From: Nitrosomonas sp.
GTDB taxonomy: Bacteria > Pseudomonadota > Gammaproteobacteria > Burkholderiales > Nitrosomonadaceae
Length of the DNA stretch: 64,000 nt
Reading direction: 5' to 3'
NCBI GenBank assembly: GCA_024281675.1
Contig: JAMXAG010000009.1
Coordinates: 31,007 to 95,006, forward strand
A model generated the notes under the pieces. It saw only the letters and a program-made list of their open reading frames with translations. It did not search any database and was not told the origin of the DNA. The position numbers and the translations under genes were made by a program. Numbering within the stretch: position 1 is the first letter of the stretch; every line of letters begins with the position of its first letter. Positions 9,736-18,614 of this stretch are shown piece after piece.

Positions 9736-10473
9736 TTATGATTGTGCCTGCACTTTCAGGTGATTGTCCAATTGTTGCAGGCGTTCTGGAGTACCCACAT
9801 CAATCCACCGGCCAGAAAAGTATTCCCCGGTTACCTGGTTGTTTTGCATCGCTTGGCGTAACAGCGGCGCTAATTTTGCGGCTTCGCCTGGTGCTACGGT
9901 ATGAAAAATTTGCGATTGGTACAGGCCGATACCACTAAACGTAAGCTTCTTTGTTCCGACCGAGGTAACATATTCATGCTGTAAAAAAAAATCGCCTTCC
10001 GGATGGTGCGCGGGATTATCTACCAAAATAAGATGCGCTAATCTTTGCTTTGCTTGTGTTTGCATGGTATCTAATGTGGCGCGCAGTGGCGCATAATCAA
10101 ATTCGCAATAAATATCGCCATTTACTACTAGGAAAGGCATTGTTTGTTGAGGGTTGGTGAGTAAATGCATCGCGTTGACAATACCGCCGGCTGTTTCTAG
10201 TACTAGTGTTTCCGGTGAATAGTGAATACGAACACCGTACTGATCGCCATTTCCTAAAGCCTCTTCGATCATCGTGCCGAGATAGGCATGATTGATGACA
10301 ATATCCATAAATCCTGCACGTGCTAGATTAAAAATTTGATATTCGATCAATGCGTGCTTGCCAGCTTTGAGCAGTGGCTTAGGCAAATTATCAGTCAATG
10401 GGCGCATGCGCTTCCCTTGCCCAGCCGCCAGGATCATCGCACGGTAAGGATTGTGGTTAGAACGTGTAGCCAA
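9736..10473 (-). CDS. murU: N-acetylmuramate-1-phosphate uridylyltransferase-like nucleotidyltransferase
   Basis: A 245-residue sugar-1-phosphate nucleotidyltransferase. The signature AMILAAGQGKRMRPLTDNLP is the nucleotide-binding loop, followed by the KPLLKAGKHALIEYQ lysine; VVNGDIYCEFDY carries a metal-binding Asp. With the kinase encoded just upstream, whose 3' end overlaps it by 17 bp, it matches the AmgK-MurU pair described in Pseudomonas. That pair converts recycled MurNAc to UDP-MurNAc, bypassing de novo synthesis. The pairing supports this substrate; mannose-1-P guanylyltransferase is the family alternative. Confidence 0.85.
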   Translation of the reverse strand: MATRSNHNPYRAMILAAGQGKRMRPLTDNLPKPLLKAGKHALIEYQIFNLARAGFMDIVINHAYLGTMIEEALGNGDQYGVRIHYSPETLVLETAGGIVNAMHLLTNPQQTMPFLVVNGDIYCEFDYAPLRATLDTMQTQAKQRLAHLILVDNPAHHPEGDFFLQHEYVTSVGTKKLTFSGIGLYQSQIFHTVAPGEAAKLAPLLRQAMQNNQVTGEYFSGRWIDVGTPERLQQLDNHLKVQAQS

Positions 10474-11461
10474 TTTTCGATTCTGGGATTACAGGGTGTA
10501 ATTCATCGAACAAACTTAACAGCGGTCTTAGCTCGTGATAGCGATCACAGGTTTTTTGCAGATAGTCCAACACCAGTGGCATGTCATTGAGATAATTAGA
10601 TTTATCGTCACGGTAATTGAGTCGGGCGAAAATGCCCAATATTTTTAAGTGGCGTTGTACGCCCATCCATTCGAAATCTCGGTAGAAAGCTGAAAAATCG
10701 GTTGTTACAGGCAAATTTGCTTGGCGCGCTTTTTCCCAATAGCGGATTGCCCAATCGAGAATGCGTTCTTCACCCCAACAAATGTAGGCATCTTTTAATA
10801 AGGATACCAAATCATAGGTAATTGGGCCAAAAACTGCATCTTGGAAATCAATGATGCCGGGATTGGGTGAGGTTACCATGAGATTGCGCGAATGATAGTC
10901 ACGATGGACTAACACTTTAGGTTGGGCAAGATTGTTTTGTAGGATTTGATTAAAAATATTTTCTAGCATTGCTTTTTGCTTCGTAGACAAATCAGCTTGT
11001 AGATGTTTGGCAATGTACCAATCGGGAAATAAGTTTAATTCTCTACGCAACAATGTTTCATCGTAATCCGGCAGATTGGGTGCTTGTGATGATAATTGTA
11101 TTTTGACCAATGCATCAGTAGCATCACTATATAACTGATTGGCTTGATCGTCTTCTTGCGTCAGTATTTGCAGATAAGTTGTATGGCCAAGATCTGAAAG
11201 CAGTAAAAATCCTTGCGCTAAATCGTATGACCATACTTTGGGTACATGCACTCCGGTTGCTGCAAGCATGTTGGCAACTTGTAAAAATGGTTTGCAATCT
11301 TCTTGCTGGGGGGGAGCATCCATGACTATCCAGGTTTTGCTATCCAGAAAAATACGGAAATAACGGCGGAAGCTCGCGTCTGCGGATGCTGGTTGTAAAG
11401 TAAAAATTTTTCCTGGAAATTGCGCTTTAAGCCAGTTTTCTAATAGATGTTGACGTTCCAT
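10457..11461 (-). CDS. amgK: N-acetylmuramate/N-acetylglucosamine anomeric kinase
   Basis: A 334-residue aminoglycoside-phosphotransferase-fold kinase. The catalytic loop VLVHRDYHSRNLMV holds the HxDxxxxN motif, and GIIDFQDAVFGPITYDLVSL is the Mg-binding DFxD-like segment. AmgK phosphorylates the anomeric carbon of MurNAc and GlcNAc recovered from peptidoglycan turnover. The order amgK-murU, with a 17-bp overlap, shows tight coupling. I do not see a mupP phosphatase gene in the window. Confidence 0.87.
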   Translation of the reverse strand: MERQHLLENWLKAQFPGKIFTLQPASADASFRRYFRIFLDSKTWIVMDAPPQQEDCKPFLQVANMLAATGVHVPKVWSYDLAQGFLLLSDLGHTTYLQILTQEDDQANQLYSDATDALVKIQLSSQAPNLPDYDETLLRRELNLFPDWYIAKHLQADLSTKQKAMLENIFNQILQNNLAQPKVLVHRDYHSRNLMVTSPNPGIIDFQDAVFGPITYDLVSLLKDAYICWGEERILDWAIRYWEKARQANLPVTTDFSAFYRDFEWMGVQRHLKILGIFARLNYRDDKSNYLNDMPLVLDYLQKTCDRYHELRPLLSLFDELHPVIPESKIGYTF

Positions 11462-11647
11462 GAGTGTATCTTATTGGGTAATAAATATGAGGAAAGGTAA
11501 AAGAATCATCAAATAAATTTTAATGTTCAAAACTGACATGGCAGAATAGGCCATCCATAACAATAGATTATGGAATTTTATCACGGTGACCTATGGCTAA
11601 TGTACGATATTGGTATATCAGCATGATGGGAATAAAGGAGAATGTTA

Positions 11648-11941
11648 ATGTTAAATAAAAATGTGATCGATGAAATCAACGCCAAAGTAAGCGAAATTTT
11701 TCATAACAGCCCTGTAAAAGATATTGAGAAAAATATCAAGGTATTATTATCAGGCGCCTTTACTCGCCTTGATTTGGTCACGCGCAATGAATTTGAGATC
11801 CAGCAGGAAGTCTTACAACGTACTCGTGAAAAATTAATCATCCTTGAAGCCAAAGTCGCTGCATTGGAAGAAAGATCGAGACAATCAACATCACACTCTG
11901 CAGATGCAGATAATGTAACAGAAATACGGCCACATCAATAA
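11648..11941 (+). CDS. ubiK: Ubiquinone biosynthesis accessory factor (BMFP domain)
   Basis: A 97-residue protein of the YqiC/BMFP family. A helical N-terminal half (VIDEINAKVSEIFHNSPVKD, ending with GAFTRLDLVTRNEFEIQ) is followed by a C-terminal coiled coil (VLQRTREKLIILEAKVAALE). UbiK assists the aerobic ubiquinone-biosynthesis complex with UbiJ and binds membranes. The ATG at 11648 has AAAGGAG 7 bases upstream; the ATG at 11642 would be only one base from it. It is followed 77 bp later by comM on the same strand. Confidence 0.88.
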   Translation: MLNKNVIDEINAKVSEIFHNSPVKDIEKNIKVLLSGAFTRLDLVTRNEFEIQQEVLQRTREKLIILEAKVAALEERSRQSTSHSADADNVTEIRPHQ

Positions 11942-12018
11942 CGCGCGTATCAGCCAAGTTTATTGCAAAATTAACATTAAACCTGCCAATATCAAACTAT
12001 TTGCAGGTGTAGCGTTCC

Positions 12019-13530
12019 ATGTCACTTGCTGTATTATATAGCCGGGCCTTATCCGGCATGAATGCACCGTTAGTGACGGTTGAAATTCACATCGCTAACG
12101 GATTGCCAAGCTTTACGATTGTCGGTCTTCCTGAAACAGAGGTCAGAGAAAGTAAAGACCGTGTCAGATCCGCATTACAAAACTCCCACTTTAAAGTCCC
12201 TGCACAACGGATTACTGTCAATTTAGCTCCGGCTGATTTACCTAAAGAAAGCGGTCGGTTCGATTTGCCAATTGCACTAGGCATTTTGGCGGCTACTGGG
12301 CAAATTCCTAAAGAACAATTGGATCAATATGAATGGGCCGGTGAATTAGCTTTAACTGGAGAATTGCGTCCGATTCGGGGTGCTTTGGCAATGACTTATC
12401 ATGCTTCTCAGTCTGGACGGAACTTTGTGCTGCCTGAGCAAAACGCGGCTGAAGCGGCACTGGTAAAAAAGGTCACCATTTACGCGGCGCAATCACTGTT
12501 ACAAGTATGCGCGCATCTAACTAAACAAAGATTGCTACCCGTTTTCCAAAATACCGCAGACAATGAGGTTGCTACTGGGAATCAATATTTTCCCGATTTT
12601 GAGGATATCAAAGGGCAAGTGCACGCTAAACGTGCTTTGGAGATTGCAGCTGCAGGTCGGCATAATATTTTGATGACAGGCCCGCCAGGTACTGGAAAAT
12701 CCATGATGGCAGCACGTTTCCCCGGAATTCTACCACCGATGACCGAAGACGAAGCATTGGAGTCAGCGGCGATACAATCACTAAGCCACGGGAGCTTTAA
12801 TATTGCTGAATGGAAACGCCGCCCTTTTCGTGCGCCTCATCACACGGCATCAGGAGTTGCATTGGTCGGAGGTGGTAGTCATCCACGCCCGGGAGAAATC
12901 TCGCTTGCCTTGCATGGTGTACTATTTTTAGACGAATTTCCTGAATTTGATCGTAAGGTATTGGAGGTGTTACGCGAACCGTTGGAATCAGGAAAAATTA
13001 CGATTTCCCGCGCAGCGCGTCAGGCGGAATTTCCCGCCGATTTCCAGCTAGTCGCTGCTAGTAACCCGTGTTTCTGCGGCTATTTAGGCCACCCATCAGG
13101 CAAATGTCAATGTACTCCTGACCAAATTGCGCGTTACCGTGGAAGGATTTCCGGTCCGCTACTGGATCGGATCGATATACAAATCGAGGTGCCAGCAGTA
13201 CCGCAGGAAGAACTTATGCGCCAGAATGTGATGGGTGAGAAAAGTAGCGTAATCCGGACACGTGTAACGGAATCACATCAACGGCAATTGGCACGGCAGG
13301 GCAAAACTAACAATCGCTTGGGTGTCAAAGAAATCGATCAATATTGTACTCTCGATACGGTCAGTGAAAACTTGCTGAAACAAGCCATCAGCCGTTTGAA
13401 CCTATCTGCACGCGCATATCATCGTATTCTAAAAGTCGCACGAACGATTGCGGACTTATCGGGTGTTGAGAAAATTAGCAACCAGCATATTGCCGAAGCA
13501 ATTCAATACCGAAGGCTGGATAAACAATAA
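12019..13530 (+). CDS. comM: YifB/ComM family Mg-chelatase-like AAA ATPase
   Basis: A 503-residue protein. The N-terminal ChlI-like domain (VTVEIHIANGLPSFTIVGLP) is followed by an AAA+ core with Walker A GPPGTGKSMMAARFPGILPP and FLDEFPEFDR as Walker B, sensor region VAASNPCFCGYLGHPSGKCQ, and the C-terminal Mg-chelatase domain (RISGPLLDRIDIQIEVP, LNLSARAYHRILKVARTIA). ComM is a hexameric branch-migration helicase that helps integrate DNA during natural transformation; the family also occurs in bacteria not known to be competent. The length is normal. Confidence 0.93.
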   Translation: MSLAVLYSRALSGMNAPLVTVEIHIANGLPSFTIVGLPETEVRESKDRVRSALQNSHFKVPAQRITVNLAPADLPKESGRFDLPIALGILAATGQIPKEQLDQYEWAGELALTGELRPIRGALAMTYHASQSGRNFVLPEQNAAEAALVKKVTIYAAQSLLQVCAHLTKQRLLPVFQNTADNEVATGNQYFPDFEDIKGQVHAKRALEIAAAGRHNILMTGPPGTGKSMMAARFPGILPPMTEDEALESAAIQSLSHGSFNIAEWKRRPFRAPHHTASGVALVGGGSHPRPGEISLALHGVLFLDEFPEFDRKVLEVLREPLESGKITISRAARQAEFPADFQLVAASNPCFCGYLGHPSGKCQCTPDQIARYRGRISGPLLDRIDIQIEVPAVPQEELMRQNVMGEKSSVIRTRVTESHQRQLARQGKTNNRLGVKEIDQYCTLDTVSENLLKQAISRLNLSARAYHRILKVARTIADLSGVEKISNQHIAEAIQYRRLDKQ

Positions 13531-13637
13531 TAGGCAATCCATAACAATAATGATTTAGAGATGGCAACACTATTCGGAAATGCTTAAAGCCAAGTCTCGC
13601 CACGGGCAATCAATCTTAATCATACTTAATGGCAATT

Positions 13638-15785
13638 TTAGAAAATGATGATCTTTACACGTAGTCCGCCAAACACATTGAGAGGAGGGCCTGGTTCATA
13701 AAAACGACCGAGTGCAGCATTAATACGTGTGTTGGCATTATAAGGTGCATCGAACAGGTTATTGATACCGAGAAAAATGGCACCTTCAAGCCGGTTACTT
13801 TTGGTTTCCCACCCTAGTAATAATTGCCCTAAATTGTAGGCGTGGTTGTTTGCCGTGTTGATATCGTTGACAAAAAAATGACCGACGCGATGTACATGAA
13901 GCTGTCCGAAAAAACCAAAAGGGTGCGTGTATTTAACTAACCCTTCCCAGCGATGGGCGGGGATTCCGGGTAAATTATTCCCTTTTAAATTGGTTTCATT
14001 GATGGCATATTTTTCAAATTCGAAATTAGAATACGTATAGCCAACTTCAGCATGCAAGCCTTGCCATTGCGGAGTTACTAAGCGCGTTTCAATACCAATT
14101 CTCCGTGATTGACCCGCGTTACGGAAAAATGCGCGGCCCGGTGAAGAGGGCAATTCGAATGGCGTGATTTCATCCCAGGTACGAATAAAAAATGCCGCCG
14201 TGTCATATTGGAATCCAGCGATACTGCCACGTAATCCCAATTCGTTACTTAGTGATGTTTGCGTGTTCAAATTGGGGTTGAATCCACCTCTGCCAGCGGG
14301 ATTATTCAATAACTCTGTCGTCGTAGGGGCCTCAAAAACTGAAGCAATATGTGTATACGCTTGGTGTTGCGGAGTGAGGTGATAAACCATGCCTGCTGAT
14401 CCGCTGGCTTGCGATACCACTCGAGATCCCGATTGATTTCCATCCGTTTGGTACTGATCTTTGATTTGATAGTGCAGCCAATCCCAGCGGCCACCGATGA
14501 TCACGTCTAGTTTATCGCTGACGTTCCATTCATTACGGAAGAACGGCCCAACGCTTTGCACGCGCTCGATTTGGTTTAAATTGATAACTCCTCGAACCCC
14601 AAAGTTGTTATTGAAGCGCTGCCGGTCATCGTTTTGCATGCCGTAATCTATGCCGGCTAGAAACCGGTTGGGTCGCTGAAATAACAATCCGTCTGAAGTA
14701 AATTGCAAAGCTAAGCCGCCTACCCAACGGTCAAATTGTACCTGTCCACCGTCCATAAACGGTTGGCGGCTCTGAAAATCGCGGTGCGACCAATGGGCGG
14801 CAAGCGATATTTCTTTGCCAGCAGTAGGTTTGACGCGAAAACGCGCGCCCATTTCCTCCTGTCTGATTTCTTCACCGGCATTGAATTGTATGTTTCTCGC
14901 AGATGCTTGCCTGGGATTGGCCTGCACTTCGGCGGCGGTCAGCGCGCCGGCATCTTTTGACAAAGGTGAATAAAATTCACGGAACACCAACATCAAATCC
15001 GACCGATCACTGGTCTGAAAATTTAATTTGACTTGTGAATTTGTATTTTGCATTGCGCTGTGGTCGCGCCAGCCTTCTTGCTGCAAATGCGATCCAAATA
15101 CCGTGTAGGAAAATTTCCCCAGTCGCCCACCCATGAATAATTCGGATTTTAGATAACCGTACTGACCGAATACCTGGCGTGGCATGATGACAAATTTTTC
15201 GGATGGTGCTTCGCGTGTGGTAATGTCGATCAAGCCGCCAGAAGCATTGCCATATAGCGCAGCCGAAGGGCCGCGAACGATATCCATGCGTTGAATCAAC
15301 GAAGGATCGATTGAGTCCAATTGCGTTTGTCCGTCCGGTAAGGTTTGGGGAATACCATCGACACGCATTTGTATGCCCCGCACACCAAAGGGCGAACGTG
15401 CGCCAAAGCCGCGAATCGCGATGCGGAGATCTTGCGCAAAATTAAACTGATTTTGGAAAAACACTCCCGGCGTATTCCGGGCAAATTCATCCAACGTTGC
15501 ACCCGGTTGGTATTCTTGCTGGGGATAGCGATTGATTTGCGTAATGCTGTTCGGAATCTGCATTGGTGAGCGATCACTTCGTGTCGCCGTTACATTGATC
15601 GGATTGAGTATGACTGGCTCAGCATTGCTATTAGTATTGGATGCAAGCACAGGTAAGCTAGCGAAAAACCAAATAACGATGATTTTGAAATTCGATTCGC
15701 GGTGACATCGCCAGCGGTTATGAGGATTCAGTGCATCGCATGAGCTGCCCTGAAATACTGTACGAGTTAGGGGTATTTTTTCCAT
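13638..15785 (-). CDS. TonB-dependent outer-membrane receptor
   Basis: A 715-residue protein. After an export signal (IIVIWFFASLPVLAS) comes a TonB-box-like stretch (PINVTATRS) and then the plug domain (FNFAQDLRIAIRGFGARSPF, VDGIPQTLPDGQTQLDSIDP, IVRGPSAALYGNASGGLIDI). The 22-strand barrel follows, ending in GLRVKIIIF with a terminal Phe. The ligand, possibly a ferric siderophore, cannot be named. No Fur box is obvious upstream. About 33 mostly hydrophilic residues precede the signal's hydrophobic core, which is unusually long. No other ATG lies between, so the true start or the 5' end may have been altered by the rearrangement that left the TIR-like remnant next door. Confidence 0.88.
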   Translation of the reverse strand: MEKIPLTRTVFQGSSCDALNPHNRWRCHRESNFKIIVIWFFASLPVLASNTNSNAEPVILNPINVTATRSDRSPMQIPNSITQINRYPQQEYQPGATLDEFARNTPGVFFQNQFNFAQDLRIAIRGFGARSPFGVRGIQMRVDGIPQTLPDGQTQLDSIDPSLIQRMDIVRGPSAALYGNASGGLIDITTREAPSEKFVIMPRQVFGQYGYLKSELFMGGRLGKFSYTVFGSHLQQEGWRDHSAMQNTNSQVKLNFQTSDRSDLMLVFREFYSPLSKDAGALTAAEVQANPRQASARNIQFNAGEEIRQEEMGARFRVKPTAGKEISLAAHWSHRDFQSRQPFMDGGQVQFDRWVGGLALQFTSDGLLFQRPNRFLAGIDYGMQNDDRQRFNNNFGVRGVINLNQIERVQSVGPFFRNEWNVSDKLDVIIGGRWDWLHYQIKDQYQTDGNQSGSRVVSQASGSAGMVYHLTPQHQAYTHIASVFEAPTTTELLNNPAGRGGFNPNLNTQTSLSNELGLRGSIAGFQYDTAAFFIRTWDEITPFELPSSPGRAFFRNAGQSRRIGIETRLVTPQWQGLHAEVGYTYSNFEFEKYAINETNLKGNNLPGIPAHRWEGLVKYTHPFGFFGQLHVHRVGHFFVNDINTANNHAYNLGQLLLGWETKSNRLEGAIFLGINNLFDAPYNANTRINAALGRFYEPGPPLNVFGGLRVKIIIF

Positions 15786-15845
15786 GCCACGAAATCGGCT
15801 TGTACTTTATTCAAGGCTGCCCATCGTTGTTGAGAATCTGCTGTT

Positions 15846-15953
15846 TCAACGGCGGCGATCAATGACAATATCGTCGTGATCTTTGAGTTGTGTTTCAAGC
15901 TGGTTAATCTGCGGTAGATCATCTCGAGCATAGCTTAGAAATACCTTGGGCAT
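15846..15953 (-). pseudogene. Decayed TIR-domain gene fragment
   Basis: From an ATG at 15953 a 35-codon frame reads PKVFLSYARDDLPQINQLET and continues with a short QLKDHDDIVI strand before a TGA. The start matches the first beta strand and box 1 of bacterial TIR domains ([K/R]xFxSYAxxD), and the spacing to the second strand (IVI) is right. The rest of the domain is missing. A different frame then reads on for about 27 codons (ETADSQQRWAALNKV) with no TIR motif. No ribosome site precedes the ATG. I read it as the remnant of a TIR protein; chance similarity over 35 residues is not excluded. Confidence 0.45.
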
Positions 15954-16280
15954 GGGGGCAGGAGCAAGCGCTGTTTATTAATAGGTTAAGATTTAAGATA
16001 CACGGGAAATGACTATACGGGGAGCTAAAATCAAATGTCAACTTTACTTAAATAAAATGCGTTTCATAATGGAGGAGGCGGCTGATCAAGAGGATTTTAC
16101 GAGGCAAATTCCCCTTTAAATAACAAAAACTATTTAACCAAGCAAGGTTGGCACGGCATTTTTTCAGGATCTGTTGGGATAGAGCTATTTGGGTTAGCGG
16201 TGTTTATAGTAAAATCTCGTTTCGCTTGTTAAAATTCAAACTATTAGAAAACTGATTATATTATTAATTTAGGATTGTTC
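15954..16280. other. Intergenic region upstream of the aminotransferase
   Basis: About 330 bp without a full gene. One plus-strand stretch (about 16125-16230) stays open and reads like a protein fragment (KNYLTKQGWHGIFSGSVGIE, then a hydrophobic run). It has no start or ribosome site, so it may be a further gene remnant. The aminotransferase promoter should lie near its right end. Confidence 0.4.
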
Positions 16281-17498
16281 ATGAATACCGAAGATTTTCG
16301 TCCCGAAAAAGCAGTAAAAATATTTATGCCACCTCAACGCGTACTCATGGGCCCCGGGCCTTCCGATACGCACGCGCGCGTACTGAATGCGATGGCACGG
16401 CCGACACTGGGTCATTTGGATCCGGTTTTTACCGAAATGATGGAAGAAATCAAAGAATTGATGCGTTATGCCTTTCAAACTAAAAACCGCATGACTTTCC
16501 CCGTTTCTGGCCCTGGATCAGTCGGTATGGAGATGTGTTTTGTCAACATGATTACCCCAGGCGATAAAGTGGTTGTGTGCCGGAATGGCGTGTTTGGTGG
16601 TCGCATGATCGAAAATGTCGAGCGCCACGGTGGTGTTGCGGTTGTCGTTGATGATCCTTGGGGAGAACCTGTTGATCCGCAAAAAGTTGAAGATGCCTTG
16701 AAAAAAAATCCCGATGCCAAAATTGTAGCGTTTGTACATGCAGAAACATCCACGGGTGCTTCTTCTGACGCTAAAACATTGTGTGAGATAGCCCGTCGAT
16801 ATAACTGTTTAACCATTGTTGATACAGTTACTTCATTGGGAGGTACACCGATCAAAGTGGACGAATGGGGTATTGATGCGATTTATTCAGGTAGCCAAAA
16901 ATGTTTATCGTGTCCGCCTGGATTGTCACCCGTAAGTTTTTCTGAACGTGTTACCGAGCTCGTTAAAAATCGCAAACAGAAAGTGCATAGCTGGTTCATG
17001 GATATCAGTTTGCTGTTGAACTACTGGGGGTCTTCGACACGTACTTATCATCATACTGCGCCAACCAATGCGTTGTATGGTTTGCATGAAGCGCTATTAA
17101 TGTTGGCCGAAGAAGGGCTTGAGCATTCTTGGGCGCGCCATCATCGCAACTATCTAGCTTTGAAAGCCGGATTTGCGACCTTAAATATGCAATATGTGGT
17201 GAAAGAACCGTATCGCTTACCGCAATTGAATTCAGTTTTTGTGCCGGCAGGTATTGATGAGAAAGAAGTCCGACGTCGCTTGTTGGATGATTTTAGCCTT
17301 GAAATCGGCGCCGGATTGGGAGATTTTTCCGGTAAGGTATGGCGTTTTGGTTTAATGGGTACATCCAGCAGAATTGAAAATGTCATGTTTTGTTTGAATG
17401 CTCTCGAGTCAGTGTTTGCGGCGATGGGTGCAAAAGTCGAGCGTGGTGCCGCTGCTTCGGCTGCGCATCGTGTTTATGCTGAAAATCCTATGGCGTAA
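16281..17498 (+). CDS. Serine-glyoxylate/alanine-glyoxylate type aminotransferase (class V)
   Basis: A 405-residue PLP-dependent fold-type I enzyme. MGPGPSDTHARVLNAMARPT is the substrate loop; VSGPGSVGMEM binds the cofactor phosphate; IVDTVTSLGG holds the PLP-pairing Asp; SGSQKCLSCPPGLSP holds the Schiff-base lysine; and RIENVMFCLNAL closes the small domain. The family moves the amino group from serine or alanine to glyoxylate, in photorespiration-like 2-phosphoglycolate salvage or the serine cycle. I start at the ATG at 16281, which has AGGATT 5 bases upstream. No glycolate or hydroxypyruvate genes are adjacent, so the donor amino acid is open. Confidence 0.88.
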   Translation: MNTEDFRPEKAVKIFMPPQRVLMGPGPSDTHARVLNAMARPTLGHLDPVFTEMMEEIKELMRYAFQTKNRMTFPVSGPGSVGMEMCFVNMITPGDKVVVCRNGVFGGRMIENVERHGGVAVVVDDPWGEPVDPQKVEDALKKNPDAKIVAFVHAETSTGASSDAKTLCEIARRYNCLTIVDTVTSLGGTPIKVDEWGIDAIYSGSQKCLSCPPGLSPVSFSERVTELVKNRKQKVHSWFMDISLLLNYWGSSTRTYHHTAPTNALYGLHEALLMLAEEGLEHSWARHHRNYLALKAGFATLNMQYVVKEPYRLPQLNSVFVPAGIDEKEVRRRLLDDFSLEIGAGLGDFSGKVWRFGLMGTSSRIENVMFCLNALESVFAAMGAKVERGAAASAAHRVYAENPMA

Positions 17499-17611
17499 TT
17501 CAACAGGGAGTTATTACAACTTCAGCATGTTTTTGCTTGTCTTCTGATTTTTAGTCAGATGAGCATTTTAATTCTACTGAGCAATCACTAAAATCCAGCT
17601 GGATACTATGT

Positions 17612-18613
17612 ATGGCTATGGATTTATTTCAAAGAACGATAGTGGCGATGCTGCTATCGTTCGTAGTGGCTTATGCTATTGACTATTGGTTGATCAATGG
17701 CAGCAAAAAATGGGGGCAATGGGGATTCGATCATCCGAATGCACGCTCTCTCCACGTAGCACCCGTTTCTCGTCTCGGTGGAATCGGTTTGTTTTTAGGG
17801 GTATTGACCAGTTGGTCGTTTTTTTCGCTAGCTTTACCCAACATGGTTTGGATCGGGCTGTGTTTGTTATTGATTGTGTCAGTGCTCGATGATATCAAGG
17901 GTTTACCGGTCTGGTTTCGTTTGTGCTTACATAGCTTTGTCGCTTTGAGCTGTGCGTTCGATCTGTTTTTTTCTGGGGGCGGATATTTTTCAGTGATAAT
18001 TGGTACCGCTGCCATTGTGTGGATGATTAATCTCTACAACTTTATGGATGGCTCGGATGGTTTGGCGGGAGGCATGGCTGTAATTGGGTTTGGCAGTTAT
18101 GGTTTGTTTGCCTATTGGGCAGGATATGAGAATTATGCCTTAATTAATTTCTCGGTTGCGGCTGCAGCATTGGGTTTCTTAATCCACAATTTTTCCCCGG
18201 CACGTATTTTTTTGGGGGATGGCGGTGCAATTCCTTTGGGCTTTTTAGCAATAGTAGTAGGGGTTCTGGGATGGAAAGAAAGTATCTGGCCGCTGTGGTT
18301 TCCATGGTTGATATTCTCACCTTTCATCGTAGATGCTACAGTTACTTTGCTCAAACGTGTATTTCGTGGTGAAAAAATTTGGCAGGCGCATCGACAGCAT
18401 TATTATCAAAGTATGGTGCAAAATGGTTTCGGTCATCGTAACACTGCGTTATGTTGGTATGGTGTAATGCTTCTGGCTGGTATCAGTGCGGTGTGGGCTG
18501 CACAGCAAGACAGTTCTGTGCAACGCGTGACTTTGATCGCCTGGAGTACCATTTATCTGATGTTGTTATTTATTTTCGAATCGACACAAAAATTCCGCGG
18601 CAATCGAGGGTAG
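17612..18613 (+). CDS. Polyprenyl-phosphate HexNAc-1-phosphate transferase (WecA/WbpL/MraY family)
   Basis: A 333-residue integral membrane enzyme with about 10 hydrophobic segments. Family motifs: HPNARSLHVAPVSRLGGIG (N-terminal), VSVLDDIKGLP with the metal-binding Asp pair, NLYNFMDGSDGLAGG, FLGDGGAIPLGF, and the cytoplasmic His loop AHRQHYYQ. It moves a HexNAc-1-phosphate from its UDP form to undecaprenyl phosphate, starting O-antigen or exopolysaccharide units. It ends one base before the WbpM-like gene, so they form an operon; WbpL-WbpM pairs are typical at the ends of O-antigen loci. No other polysaccharide genes are present. Confidence 0.88.
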   Translation: MAMDLFQRTIVAMLLSFVVAYAIDYWLINGSKKWGQWGFDHPNARSLHVAPVSRLGGIGLFLGVLTSWSFFSLALPNMVWIGLCLLLIVSVLDDIKGLPVWFRLCLHSFVALSCAFDLFFSGGGYFSVIIGTAAIVWMINLYNFMDGSDGLAGGMAVIGFGSYGLFAYWAGYENYALINFSVAAAALGFLIHNFSPARIFLGDGGAIPLGFLAIVVGVLGWKESIWPLWFPWLIFSPFIVDATVTLLKRVFRGEKIWQAHRQHYYQSMVQNGFGHRNTALCWYGVMLLAGISAVWAAQQDSSVQRVTLIAWSTIYLMLLFIFESTQKFRGNRG

Positions 18614-18614
18614 T

